A DNA stretch of 64,000 bases from Syntrophomonas palmitatica JCM 14374 (GTDB lineage: Bacteria; Bacillota; Syntrophomonadia; Syntrophomonadales; Syntrophomonadaceae). The stretch spans positions 1 to 64,000 of the forward strand of contig NZ_BBCE01000014.1 in the NCBI RefSeq assembly GCF_001311885.1, read 5' to 3'. Under the pieces are notes generated by a model that made no database searches, was not told the origin of the DNA, and saw nothing but the letters and a program-made list of their open reading frames with translations. Of the stretch, positions 12,661 through 21,728 are shown one piece after another. The first letter of the stretch is position 1; each line of letters begins with the position of its first letter. Made by a program: the position numbers and the translations under genes.

Positions 12661-12841
12661 TGATTCACCACAGATTTGCACAGATGTCCTTCACAAATGG
12701 ACACAGATTCTAATTAAAAACTAAAACGCAATCATATTCTTTTCACTAAGAGCTTTGATAATACAGTACCTTTTTAGGTTGAATCATAAATAATTATCTG
12801 TGTACATCAGTGTTAAATCTGTGTTTATCTGTGGTTAATCG
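12661..12841. repeat. Dispersed CACAGAT / ATCTGTG inverted repeat block before truA
   Basis: The left part carries CACAGAT-type heptamers (CCACAGATTTGCACAGAT, later ACACAGATT). The right part carries the complement (AAATCTGTGTTTATCTGTGG). The two halves can pair across about 100 bases. The whole 12565-12883 gap holds no gene; similar blocks recur in at least seven other gaps of this window. Confidence 0.75.
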
Positions 12842-12883
12842 GGTCCCTAACTTTAAGGTTAATCTAAACTGGAGGATGGGTGT

Positions 12884-13627
12884 TTGCGCAGAATCAGGAT
12901 GGTCATAGAATATGACGGCAGTAATTACCATGGGTTTCAAATCCAGCAAAATGCTCACACCATACAGGCTGAGCTGGAGAAAGCCATCCAAAATCTTACC
13001 GGCGAAAAAACCACCTTGATGTTTGCGGGGCGCACCGATGCTGGAGTACATGCCCTGGGGCAAGTAGCCGCCTTTGATACCAACTCCAGTATCCCCCCCG
13101 AGAAATGGCGTTTTGCCTTAAACAGTTTTTTGCCTCCGGATATTATAATAGTACATAGTGAAGAAGCTCGTCCCGATTTTCACCCCCGTTTTCATGCCGT
13201 GAAAAAACGGTACCGTTACTTGATTTACCGACAACGGGAAGGGGCCGTATTTTATCGCCGTTATGCCTATTGTAATGATGAAATTCTGGATCTGGCAGCA
13301 ATGAATCAAGCCTGTCAGCATATTAAAGGGCTGCATGATTTCAGTTCTTTTTGTGCCAGTGGCTCTGCGACCAGGACGTTTGAACGCGAGGTCACAGAAT
13401 GTTATGTAATCGAAGAAGATGGTTTTATTAAGCTGGAAATAGAAGCTAACGGCTTTCTATATAATATGGTGCGCATAGTCACCGGAACGCTTCTAAATGT
13501 GGGCCGGGGAATATATACTCCCCAACAAGTAGCCGATATAATCGCTGCCCGCGACCGCAACCGGGCCGGAGCCACCGCCCCCCCGCAAGGCCTCTACCTG
13601 GTGCACGTAACATATCCGGAAAATTAA
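12884..13627 (+). CDS. truA: tRNA pseudouridine(38-40) synthase TruA
   Basis: Converts uridines 38-40 of the tRNA anticodon arm to pseudouridine. The family signature GRTDAGVHA is present with the catalytic Asp at residue 52. The length of 247 residues is typical. A TTG start is chosen because GGAGG lies 8 bases upstream. Clostridial genomes usually place truA just ahead of rplM-rpsI, as here, although a repeat block separates them in this genome. Confidence 0.96.
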   Translation: MRRIRMVIEYDGSNYHGFQIQQNAHTIQAELEKAIQNLTGEKTTLMFAGRTDAGVHALGQVAAFDTNSSIPPEKWRFALNSFLPPDIIIVHSEEARPDFHPRFHAVKKRYRYLIYRQREGAVFYRRYAYCNDEILDLAAMNQACQHIKGLHDFSSFCASGSATRTFEREVTECYVIEEDGFIKLEIEANGFLYNMVRIVTGTLLNVGRGIYTPQQVADIIAARDRNRAGATAPPQGLYLVHVTYPEN

Positions 13628-13812
13628 CCACAGATAAACACAGATTTTACACAGATACACACTGATGAATCCATAATCGACATAAAAAAGTAATTAAATT
13701 TAAAAGTGGTGCGCTATCAAAACGTGCAATGTCAGGAGAATGACTGCATTTATTTTTTAAAATAAAATCTGTGTCTATCTGTGAAATCATCTGTGTGCAT
13801 CTGTGCTGAATC
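13626..13812. repeat. Dispersed CACAGAT / ATCTGTG inverted repeat block after truA
   Basis: Starts at the truA stop with CCACAGATAAACACAGATT and ends with AATCTGTGTCTATCTGTG and CATCTGTGTGCATCTGTG. The halves are inverted relative to each other and flank about 90 bases of plain AT-rich DNA. Same family as the block at 12661-12841. Confidence 0.75.
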
Positions 13813-13840
13813 GTACTTTTAAATTTTTACCGGGGTTTTA

Positions 13841-13870
13841 TTGACAAGCGGGCTGGATTTTGGCTATCAT
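13841..13870 (+). promoter_or_regulatory. Sigma-A promoter for rplM-rpsI
   Basis: TTGACA at 13841-13846 and TATCAT at 13865-13870 with an 18-base spacer, about 100 bases upstream of rplM. Confidence 0.7.
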
Positions 13871-13887
13871 ATAAAGGCAGTCTTTAT

Positions 13888-13930
13888 ACCTGTGCCTGTT
13901 TCCGCCCCGTTAACAGGTTGGTGACCAGGT
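13888..13930 (+). promoter_or_regulatory. Structured 5' leader of rplM, possible L13 autoregulatory leader
   Basis: Nested stems: CCTGTT / AACAGG inside ACCTG / CAGGT, immediately downstream of the promoter. L13-binding leaders are known for rplM operons of Firmicutes. The position fits, but the match to that RNA family was not tested. Confidence 0.45.
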
Positions 13931-13970
13931 AGAAAAGGCCATGATCGTTTAGCTACAGGAGGGGAAGACG

Positions 13971-14405
13971 TTGAAAAGCTATATGGCCAAGGCCGAGGAA
14001 GTCGACCGTAAATGGTATGTGGTAGATGCCTCAGATCAGACATTGGGTCGTCTGGCTTCCGAAGTAGCCGCCATCTTAAGAGGAAAACATAAACCCATCT
14101 ATACCCCGCATGTTGATACCGGGGATTTCGTAATCGTTATCAATGCTGAGAAAATCAAGCTTACCGGCGATAAATTAAACCAAAAAATGTACCGCCATCA
14201 CAGCGGCTATCCCGGTGGCCTGAAGGAAATGGATTATCGCACTTTGCTGCAGAAAAAGCCCGAAAAAGCTATTGAGCTTGCAGTAAAAGGAATGCTTCCA
14301 CATAATCGCCTGGGGGACAAAATGTATCGTAAACTCAAGGTTTACAAGGGCAGCGAACATCCCCACCAGGCTCAAAAACCTGAAATTCGCGAGCTTAGAG
14401 GTTAA
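13971..14405 (+). CDS. rplM: 50S ribosomal protein L13
   Basis: A protein of 144 residues with the typical L13 start (KWYVVDA..TLGRLAS) and the conserved [10 protein letters not shown] and GMLPHN..G segments. Early-assembly protein of the large ribosomal subunit. A TTG start follows a strong GGAGGGG site. It sits 11 bases upstream of rpsI, the universal pair. Confidence 0.98.
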   Translation: MKSYMAKAEEVDRKWYVVDASDQTLGRLASEVAAILRGKHKPIYTPHVDTGDFVIVINAEKIKLTGDKLNQKMYRHHSGYPGGLKEMDYRTLLQKKPEKAIELAVKGMLPHNRLGDKMYRKLKVYKGSEHPHQAQKPEIRELRG

Positions 14406-14416
14406 GGAGGGTCGAT

Positions 14417-14812
14417 ATGGCAGCCAAGGTACAATACTGGGGAACCGGAAGAAGAAAATGCGCTGTAGCCCGGGTTAGATTGGTACCGGGTAACGGCAAA
14501 ATTATAATCAATAACCGCAATTTCGAAGAATTCTTTCCTAATCGCACCAGCCGCTTAATAGTTCAGCAGCCCCTGGAGCTTACCCAGACCATGGGACGTT
14601 TTGATGTCCTGTGCCGTGTACAGGGCGGAGGGGTATCCGGACAAGCCGGAGCGGTGCAAATGGGCATTGCCCGCGCGCTTACCAGGGCTAATCCTGATTT
14701 GAGGCCTTCACTCAGGAAAAACGGTTTCTTAACCCGCGACCCGCGTATGAAGGAAAGAAGAAAATACGGTCTGCACAAAGCCAGAAAAGCTCCGCAGTAT
14801 TCCAAACGCTAA
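14417..14812 (+). CDS. rpsI: 30S ribosomal protein S9
   Basis: A protein of 131 residues ending in the S9 signature KAPQYSKR, whose basic tail reaches the decoding centre. It has the family start [16 protein letters not shown] and a central GGG..GQAGA segment. AAGGAGG lies just upstream. Cotranscribed with rplM and closed by the terminator at 14822. Confidence 0.98.
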   Translation: MAAKVQYWGTGRRKCAVARVRLVPGNGKIIINNRNFEEFFPNRTSRLIVQQPLELTQTMGRFDVLCRVQGGGVSGQAGAVQMGIARALTRANPDLRPSLRKNGFLTRDPRMKERRKYGLHKARKAPQYSKR

Positions 14813-14821
14813 AATGCAACC

Positions 14822-14849
14822 AAAAACCTCCCAGACAGGGAGGTTTTTA
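14822..14849 (+). terminator. Rho-independent terminator of rplM-rpsI
   Basis: Stem AAAACCTCCC / GGGAGGTTTT with an AGACA loop and a T-rich tail, ten bases after the rpsI stop. Confidence 0.9.
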
Positions 14850-14972
14850 TTGTATAGGAAAGAATGGTTTACAAACAGCTGTGGATAAGTGTACTCGGGG
14901 CGTGCGTGGGCAGGGCAGAGGTCATCGTGAACGGCAGAACCGCCGCCCTGTCATGGCTGCAAAACCGGGGAA

Positions 14973-15066
14973 AGATTGCTTTGCTGTGCTCGCAACGACC
15001 CAATAAAAAATTACCTTCGGGAACAACCTTACTGTCCTTGCGAAAAGCGCTGCCATGCGGCAATCT
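14973..15066. repeat. MITE-like inverted repeat, AGATTGC ... GCAATCT
   Basis: The left arm at 14973-14999 (AGATTGCTTTGCTGTGCTCG then CAACGAC) and the right arm at 15034-15066 (GTCCTTGCG ... GCGGCAATCT) are imperfect inverted copies. They resemble the widespread AGATTGCTTCG..CGCAATGAC type of dispersed palindrome seen in many bacterial genomes. The 14850-15154 gap holds no convincing gene. Confidence 0.6.
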
Positions 15067-15154
15067 AAAACTATAACCCTGATCGCCCGGAGGCGAATCG
15101 GTTCTTTGTATAGAAGAGTATGCTTCACAAAAGGCTATTGATGAGAGACTCGGC

Positions 15155-17303
15155 TTAATACTCCACGCGGTTGCGACCGTTATTTTTAGCCTGGTATAAA
15201 AGGCTGTCCGCCCGGCCGATGAGCTTGTCCAGCTTATCACCGTTATATTGGGCTGCACCAATACTGATGGTAACCTTTAAACCTTTTTGGCTAAATGACG
15301 CTTCCTGGACCTCCTTGCGAATCCTCTCCGCCACCTGCAGACCATCTTTAATATCAGTCATCGGCAAAATCACTAAAAACTCTTCTCCGCCATAGCGACC
15401 CACCATGTCGGTTTCTCGCAGATTGGATGCAATTATACGGGCCACGGATTTAAGCACGTGATCCCCAACCTGATGTCCCCACCTGTCATTAACGAGCTTA
15501 AAATGGTCAAGATCCAGCATCATCACCGTTAAGGGATGTTTATAACGCTTGGCCCGGCGCAGTTCCTGCTGCAAACATTGAAAAATATAGCGATGGTTGT
15601 ATATCCCAGTAAGGTCGTCGGTTATGGTCTGCATCTTTAATTTCTGATTCAGTTCCTGCAGGCGCTGGTTTTTTTCCTCCAGTTCCTTTTCCATAAGACG
15701 GCGTTCAGTGATATCGGTAACCATAGTCAAAAGGTAGTCTTTGGTATCTATACGCAGTATATCTGCGGACATTAAGCCAATTATGATTTTTCCGTTTTTT
15801 GAACGGAAATTCACTTCGATGTCACGAATACTGCCTTTAGCCAGTAAAAGATTGAGGATAACATCCCTTTGTTTAGCATCCGCATATATACCCAGTTCTT
15901 CAGTGGTTCGGCCAATAACCTCTTCCCGTTCAAATTCCATGGTACGCAGGCAGCTTTCATTAATGTCTATGTATTTGCCTTCATCCAAAGTTGTTATCGT
16001 CATCATAGAGGCATTAATATTAAAAGCCCGGGAAAATTTTTGCTCCGATAACTGTAATTCCGATATATCCCGGCATATAACGAAAAAAACCTCTTCTCCA
16101 TTCCAAAATCCTTTTTTATTCGCGCCTCGGTGGGAATGAGTTTTTTTCTATCTTTGCTGCGCATCATCATAGTAATGGTATTGCTGCCGCTTATCAGAGC
16201 TGATTTAAAGAATTTACAGCCATCTTCATTAAAATCCTCGGGATGAATAATTCTGATGTTCTGCCCGCGCAGTTCACCCGAACGATAGCCCAGAACTTGC
16301 AGGGCGGTGGCATTGACCTCAATAATATTACCTTCCAAATCAATTACAAATAAACTGGAATCAACCGTATTGAAGAAGGAACGCAGGTTGCTTCCTGCCC
16401 CAATAATGATTGCTCCAGCCGTTTACGGCGGTTTATATCGGTAAGGGTACCCATCATATGTGAAGGTTTTCCTTCAGCATCATATTTTATCACCATGCCG
16501 CGGTCGAGAATCCACTTATACGTGCCGTCCTTGCAGCATAAACGATGTTCATTATAGTACATTTTAGTTTCTCCGCTGAGGCAGCGATTAATATCGTCCA
16601 GGGCCTGCTGACGATCATCCGGATGCACCCGGTATTCCCACTCTGCCAAGCTATTGCTGATTTCATCTTCCGCGAAACCCAGGATATTCTTCCACTGCCG
16701 GGAATAAAACACTTTATTATCTTTGACATTCCAGTCCCACACCCCGTCTCCGCTGCCTTCCAGGGCATATTTCCAGCGGGCTTCGCTTTCGCGCAGTTCT
16801 TCCTCTACCTTTTTAAATTCGCTTATATCACTTAAAATAGCCACGATAAAACCAGGTTCGGGGCTGTAGGCCGCAATACGAAACCATTTTTGCAGACCAT
16901 AGAAATATACTTCACAATTCTCTTTTTGTCCCCGCAAAGCAACATTGCCGCAACGGGAAAGCAGATCAGCATAAATTTCTCTAAAATTGGGAACCAAACG
17001 GCTTATCAACTGCCCTTTGACATCTGACCTTTTCCATCCGGTGAGCTTTTCGAAGGCGGGGTTAACGTCAATAAACTCATAATCTACAGGGTGGCCGTCT
17101 TCATTGGTGATTAAACGCTGATAGGCATAACCGGTATCGGTATTATCGAGAATAGTTCGGTAAAAAGAAGATGAGTGCGGCAAATTATCCCCTCCAAACA
17201 GTTTGCATGCGGGAATGGTTTGATTACATAATAAGGCAGGTAATTTTGCTATTTTTTTACCTATATTCATTATATAACGGCATAAAGTCTCGAACAATGA
17301 CAA
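15155..17303 (-). CDS. PAS-PAS-PAS-PAS-GGDEF diguanylate cyclase (two or more frameshifts)
   Basis: Predicted sensor that makes cyclic di-GMP from GTP. Four PAS-type domains precede a C-terminal GGDEF domain whose active loop is GGEEF. RETD lies five residues before it and matches the RxxD inhibitory site, so product feedback is expected. No transmembrane segment is evident, which suggests a soluble sensor. The gene is split by indels near 16380 (in the second-to-third PAS linker) and near 16110 (in a run of A); repairing each by one base gives one continuous protein of about 715 residues. The start is uncertain: a TTG at 17303 and an ATG at 17270 are in frame and neither has a good ribosome site. 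Confidence 0.82.
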
Positions 17304-17620
17304 ATTATTTCTCAGAAAATGAACAATTCAGGAGGGCGGGAGCATGACTGGAGGATGGCCTATGTCATAGTATATTTTTGTAAACGGTGGTTAGCAAATT
17401 ATTGATGAAAGGATGATGGCCCTTTAAAGGCTTAATATAGCTTTTTATTGCTCCTTAAACCATTAGACCTTATCACCTTAAACTCAAAATGGTAAAAATA
17501 ATTAATTATTAAAATAAATTCCTGTATCCGCCGTTCCAACTTATTCATTTAATAAGTCCTGCGTAAAGTGGAATAATAGGAATGTCTCCCGAAAATGATC
17601 ATTTAGAGGAGGTGCCCAAG

Positions 17621-17740
17621 ATGGCGAAAAAAGCCAAGAAAGATGACAAAATATTAGATGATGCGGCTAGAAGATTGGAAGATCAGCATGATAAACAAAT
17701 GGGGACTGGTTCGCGTAAGGATAAGAAAGTTAAATCCTAG
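17621..17740 (+). CDS. Small basic protein, 39 residues, unknown function
   Basis: A short frame starts ATG after an excellent AGAGGAGGTG site and ends TAG. The product begins MAKKAKKDDK and ends KDKKVKS: about one third Lys/Arg and no hydrophobic segment. Not recognised. It lies upstream of another small gene and cwlD on the same strand. The upstream gap (17304-17620) is AT-rich and shows no gene; a clean promoter could not be called. Confidence 0.55.
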   Translation: MAKKAKKDDKILDDAARRLEDQHDKQMGTGSRKDKKVKS

Positions 17741-17781
17741 GCGGGCAGTGAAAACCATTATTCCCAATCGTTCAGCCAGCG

Positions 17782-17809
17782 CGAAGCCGCAGATAAAACT
17801 GCGGCTTCG
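17782..17809. other. Perfect 11-bp hairpin without T-tract
   Basis: CGAAGCCGCAG / CTGCGGCTTCG with an ATAAAA loop lies between the two small genes. There is no run of T on either side, so it may stabilise RNA or act as a weak terminator. Confidence 0.6.
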
Positions 17810-17862
17810 TCGCAGCCGGGCAGCTTATCTTAAAGATATATTGTGAATCAAGAGGTGAAAAA

Positions 17863-18042
17863 ATGGGGGCTAGGTTTTTCATAGTCAGTAATAATGGCTT
17901 TATTCTGCCGGTGGAATATAAAAATTATGAATCAGCCTGCGCCAACTGCGAGTCCAATGAAATGATATATATGGCGGATAGTATGGAATTGCTGGAACAG
18001 TGTTTGCAGCCGCCGGAAGATAGTGCTGAACAGTCGTTTTAA
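17863..18042 (+). CDS. Small protein, 59 residues, unknown function
   Basis: ATG follows AAGAGGTG at 7-8 bases. The product begins MGARFFIVSNNGFILPVEY, contains a CANC pair (Cys-x2-Cys) in the middle and ends in an acidic tail (PPEDSAEQSF). Not recognised. It is 54 bases upstream of cwlD on the same strand, with no terminator between. Confidence 0.55.
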   Translation: MGARFFIVSNNGFILPVEYKNYESACANCESNEMIYMADSMELLEQCLQPPEDSAEQSF

Positions 18043-18096
18043 TCAGGGCGTCTCCTGCATATATAGTATAGATTAACAAATGCAGGAGTGAGTAAA

Positions 18097-18846
18097 TTGA
18101 AAAAAGGCAGAGTCTACGTTATATCACTGCGCCGCGCTGGCATTATAGCCAGTGCTTTAATGGTGATATATTTATTTTTTCTGGCCTGGGAAGAACCCGA
18201 AACCAGTGTATTATCATATGGAGTGGCCAGCAAGATCATTGTGGTAGACCCCGGACATGGGGGTGTGGATTCCGGCGCGTCGCGGGGGAATGCAGTGGAG
18301 GAAGAGATCACCCTGGCTATAGCCAAGCGTTTGACTGAATATCTGAGCCAGGCCGGGGCCATGGTTATACTGCTGCGAGAAAATGAAAGTGATCTGGCAG
18401 GAGATGAGTTTAGCGGCCGCATTAGAGACCGCAAACGCAAGGATATGAATACCCGGGTTCAGAAAGCCAATGAGGCGAATGCTGATTTATTCATAAGCAT
18501 ACATACTAATGCGGAAGCAGGAACCAGCTGGTCGGGCGCCCAGACATTCTATCTGGCCGGAGACGAAAAAAGCAAGCGGCTGGCAGCTTCCATCCAGGAG
18601 GAATTAAAGAGGGTATTGGGGAATACTAGAAGAAAATCGGCTGCCGGTAATTATTTTGTTTTGAAAAAAACCAAAATGCCGGCGGTAATAGTTGAGGTAG
18701 GTTTTATCTCTAATCCGGCTGAAGCTGTTAAGCTTAGACAACCGGGGTACCAATCCAAAATCGCATATGCCATTTTTATGGGCGCCGCTGCCTCTATACA
18801 GGAGGAAAAAACCAATACTAATGATAATAAACCTGGTAAGCCGTGA
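18097..18846 (+). CDS. cwlD: Germination/cortex N-acetylmuramoyl-L-alanine amidase CwlD
   Basis: Amidase_3 family zinc enzyme. In spore formers CwlD cleaves the peptide from muramic acid so that muramic delta-lactam can form in the spore cortex. There is one N-terminal membrane segment (about residues 10-28), then the catalytic domain: VDPGHGG (zinc His), an acidic E in AVEEEI, SIHTNA (second zinc His region) and VEVGFISN with the catalytic Glu near the C-terminus. TTG at 18097 is preferred over GTG 18088 because AGGAG lies 8 bases upstream. About 250 residues, normal for the family. Confidence 0.9.
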   Translation: MKKGRVYVISLRRAGIIASALMVIYLFFLAWEEPETSVLSYGVASKIIVVDPGHGGVDSGASRGNAVEEEITLAIAKRLTEYLSQAGAMVILLRENESDLAGDEFSGRIRDRKRKDMNTRVQKANEANADLFISIHTNAEAGTSWSGAQTFYLAGDEKSKRLAASIQEELKRVLGNTRRKSAAGNYFVLKKTKMPAVIVEVGFISNPAEAVKLRQPGYQSKIAYAIFMGAAASIQEEKTNTNDNKPGKP

Positions 18847-18866
18847 AAATAAGAGAGGTGTAAATA

Positions 18867-20258
18867 ATGATAACTTATGGTGTATTATCGCCCCACCCGC
18901 CTTTGTTGATCCCGGATATCGGAGGATCGAGAATAAGAGAAGTGGAGACAAGCCGCCGGGGTATGCGGGAAATGTCACGCCAATTGGTGGAAAGCTGCCC
19001 TGAAACGATCATTTTCCTGACTCCTCACGGCAACGTATTCAGTGATGCCCTGTCAGCATTGGGGGAAAATCTTTTGCAAGGTGATTTTTCTAATTTCGGC
19101 AGCCGGGTAGGGACAAGCGTAACCAATGATTTGGAATTGCTGGCGGAAATCGAAAAACGCAGCAATGACGCGGGAACCAATTTTGTCACCATTAATAAAG
19201 AAATGGCTCGTAAGAATAACCTGCAATGGAATTTGGATCATGGCATATTAGTTCCGCTTTTTTACCTGCAGGAAGCCGGGTTATCTCAGGTGCAGGTGAT
19301 TGCTGTAAGCATAGGCTTTCTTCCCATTTTAGAATTATATGCCTTCGGCCGCATTTTACGTGAAGCATCGGAAATTATGGGACGACGGGTAGCTATAGTG
19401 GCTTCAGGGGATATGTCACACCGCCTCAAAGACGAGAGACCGTATGATTATCACCCGGATGGAGCACGTTTTGATGCTGCGGTTAAAGACAATATAACCA
19501 GGGGAGATGTAACCTCCATTATAGAATTGCCGGAAAAACTGCGGGATAATGCCGGAGAGTGCGGCTATCGCTCCCTGGTTATCCTGCTGGGCGCTTTAGA
19601 CGGCTGTGAGTTTAAGTCCCAGGTATTCAGTTATGAAGGACCATTCGGGGTGGGTTATTTAACCGCTGGTTTTTTGCCTGTGGGAGATAGGGATAGTCTC
19701 TTGCAGGAATTTAAGCGTCGTCAGCTTCAGGATATTTCCCGCCGCCGCCAGGAAGAAAGTCTGCCGGTGCGGTGGGCGCGTATGACGTTAGAAAACTACA
19801 TAAAAACAGGACAAGTTCCTGCTGTACCTTATGAGGTGGAAAATTTACGCAAAAGTCAGGCGGGAGTATTTGTTTCTCTTAAGAAAAACGGACAGTTGAG
19901 AGGATGTATAGGCACAATTATGCCTGCTTATGGGGATTTGGCGGAAGAAATATCTCATAATGCGGTAGCGGCTGGAACCCAGGACCCCAGGTTTTCTCCG
20001 GTACAGATTGCTGAATTGCCCGAATTAGTATATTCAGTCGATATACTGGGCGAACCCGAACCGACCAGCCGGGAAGAACTGGACCCGCATCGCTATGGGG
20101 TAATTGTCAGTGCCGGCCGCAGGCGGGGATTATTACTGCCGGATTTGGAGGGTGTGGATACGGTCGAGGAGCAGATCTATATTGCCCTGCATAAGGCCGG
20201 AATAGATCCCAGCGAAAAATATAAGCTTGAACGTTTCGAGGTTAAAAGATACAAGTAG
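18867..20258 (+). CDS. AmmeMemoRadiSam system protein: LigB/Memo-like dioxygenase fold fused to AMMECR1
   Basis: Two domains. The N-terminal half (about 1-265) is a class III extradiol dioxygenase/Memo-type fold with HPPLLIPDIGG, FLTPHGNVFSD, LDHGILVP and SGDMSHRL, carrying the expected metal-binding His residues. The C-terminal half (about 290-460) is AMMECR1, with the RGCIGT core motif and DPRFSPV. With the radical SAM gene next door this makes the AmmeMemoRadiSam set, a conserved trio whose reaction is still not firmly established. It starts 20 bases after cwlD. Confidence 0.88.
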   Translation: MITYGVLSPHPPLLIPDIGGSRIREVETSRRGMREMSRQLVESCPETIIFLTPHGNVFSDALSALGENLLQGDFSNFGSRVGTSVTNDLELLAEIEKRSNDAGTNFVTINKEMARKNNLQWNLDHGILVPLFYLQEAGLSQVQVIAVSIGFLPILELYAFGRILREASEIMGRRVAIVASGDMSHRLKDERPYDYHPDGARFDAAVKDNITRGDVTSIIELPEKLRDNAGECGYRSLVILLGALDGCEFKSQVFSYEGPFGVGYLTAGFLPVGDRDSLLQEFKRRQLQDISRRRQEESLPVRWARMTLENYIKTGQVPAVPYEVENLRKSQAGVFVSLKKNGQLRGCIGTIMPAYGDLAEEISHNAVAAGTQDPRFSPVQIAELPELVYSVDILGEPEPTSREELDPHRYGVIVSAGRRRGLLLPDLEGVDTVEEQIYIALHKAGIDPSEKYKLERFEVKRYK

Positions 20259-20261
20259 ATA

Positions 20262-20456
20262 AAACGTCACAGATGAATACGGATTGTACAGTACACATAT
20301 AATGTTTGCTGCGACCTTCGCAGTTTGAATCTGTGATCAAATGCGAAATCCGTTATAATTACCATGAAAAACATAATGTAGGGCTATCTTTTAGAATTAG
20401 AAACTGAAGAAATTGATATTCTGTAGTAGTTTTTCTTTTAATTAATCTGTGTTTGT
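20262..20456. repeat. CACAGAT / ATCTGTG repeat remnants between the AMMECR1 and radical SAM genes
   Basis: GTCACAGATGAATAC near 20265, GAATCTGTGATC near 20327 and TTAATCTGTGTT near 20443 belong to the dispersed family described at 12661. No gene is seen in this gap. Confidence 0.55.
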
Positions 20457-20472
20457 TATTGGAGTATTAAAA

Positions 20473-21486
20473 ATGGTGCAGCATGAAGCGTTGTATTATG
20501 AAAAAATCGATAAAGATGATGTGGAGTGCTGGTTATGCCCTCATCACTGCCGGATTCACGAGGGGCGGACAGGTTTGTGCGGCGTACGTCAAAACCGGGG
20601 GGGAAGACTATACGCTTTAAATTATGCAGAAGTGGTATCCATAGCCCTGGACCCCATCGAGAAAAAACCCCTTTACCATTTTTATCCGGGAACCAGTATC
20701 CTCTCCGCTGGCACTTTTGGCTGCAACCTCTTTTGCCCCTTTTGCCAGAACTACTCCCTGGCCCGGGGAACAGGCTCAGAATATCCTCGTCCCCAAACTT
20801 TGCCGATAAGCGGCGACAGACTGACACAAGAAGCGGTTAAGGCTCGCCCAGATGGCTCCATTGGATGTGCTTTTACCTATAATGAACCAACCATTTGGTA
20901 CGAATATATAAAAGAAACCGCTGATAAATTGAAAAATCATGGACAAAAAGTGGTTCTGGTCAGCAATGGCTATATAGAAAACCAACCATTAAGAGAACTC
21001 CTGCCTTATATTGATGCTATGAATATCGATGTCAAAGCATTCAGCGAAGCCTTCTATCACAATCACTGCCGGGGAAAACTGGCTGCGGTTATGCAATCCG
21101 TGGAAACGGCTATGCAAAAAGTGCATGTGGAAATTACCACCCTGCTTATTCCCGGGGAAAACGACAGCAGGCAAGAAATATCCCAACTGGCCAAATGGCT
21201 GGCTTCTCTGGATAAAAATATGGTTTTGCATCTATCCCATTATCACCCGGCCTACAGATTTGACATAGAACCGACACCTCTCAGGAATATGCAGGCTGCC
21301 AGGGACGAAGCCTTAAAGCACTTGAATTTTGTTTACCTGGGCAATATAGGCCGGGAAAATGATACCCTGTGCCTTAACTGCGGCAAAGTTCTGATAGAAC
21401 GCCAGGGATATTATACACGGATATGCGGCATTAAGGCGGGACAATGTGAGTATTGCCATAGTCCGGTAGACTATATCGTGAGTTAA
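20473..21486 (+). CDS. amrS: AmmeMemoRadiSam system radical SAM enzyme
   Basis: Radical SAM protein with the 4Fe-4S motif CxxxCxxC as CNLFCPFC. Upstream there is an N-terminal cysteine cluster (CWLCPHHC ... GLCGVR), and at the C-terminus further CxxC pairs (CLNCG ... CEYCHSP) that could bind zinc or a second cluster. AmrS-type enzymes always travel with AMMECR1 and Memo partners, as here. ATG 20473 is chosen: GGAG lies 8 bases upstream. An in-frame GTG at 20449 falls within repeat DNA. Confidence 0.9.
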   Translation: MVQHEALYYEKIDKDDVECWLCPHHCRIHEGRTGLCGVRQNRGGRLYALNYAEVVSIALDPIEKKPLYHFYPGTSILSAGTFGCNLFCPFCQNYSLARGTGSEYPRPQTLPISGDRLTQEAVKARPDGSIGCAFTYNEPTIWYEYIKETADKLKNHGQKVVLVSNGYIENQPLRELLPYIDAMNIDVKAFSEAFYHNHCRGKLAAVMQSVETAMQKVHVEITTLLIPGENDSRQEISQLAKWLASLDKNMVLHLSHYHPAYRFDIEPTPLRNMQAARDEALKHLNFVYLGNIGRENDTLCLNCGKVLIERQGYYTRICGIKAGQCEYCHSPVDYIVS

Positions 21487-21545
21487 TCTGTGCTGATTAA
21501 ATAACCTTCGCTTACTTGCCCAAGTTTAGTCATTAATAAAAGACA

Positions 21546-21567
21546 GGGAAGAGCCTGAGCTCTTCCC
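21546..21567. terminator. Perfect hairpin downstream of amrS, possible terminator
   Basis: GGGAAGAGC / GCTCTTCCC with a CTGA loop. The downstream flank is CCTCTAT rather than a clear T-tract, so termination is only probable. A second small palindrome (CCGGAA / TTCCGG) follows near 21590. Nothing else is recognised in 21487-21728. Confidence 0.5.
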
Positions 21568-21728
21568 CCTCTATATGAAAGCCACCGGAAGAATAATTCC
21601 GGTATGCTGTCAAATTTATAATACCCACAATCCAGGATATGAATTCATCCGGCAATATGTTACCACCGGGTGGAAATAATTGATTTTTTTCGGGAAATAA
21701 TAAAAAATAATATTCAGGAGGTGTTGTA

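Noticed and set aside
14864-15076. 70-codon plus-strand frame after rpsI
   Set aside because: Most of it lies inside the AGATTGC...GCAATCT inverted repeat and has no ribosome site.
17658-17846. 62-codon plus-strand frame
   Set aside because: It overlaps the better 39-residue gene in another frame, runs through the hairpin at 17782 and lacks a ribosome site.
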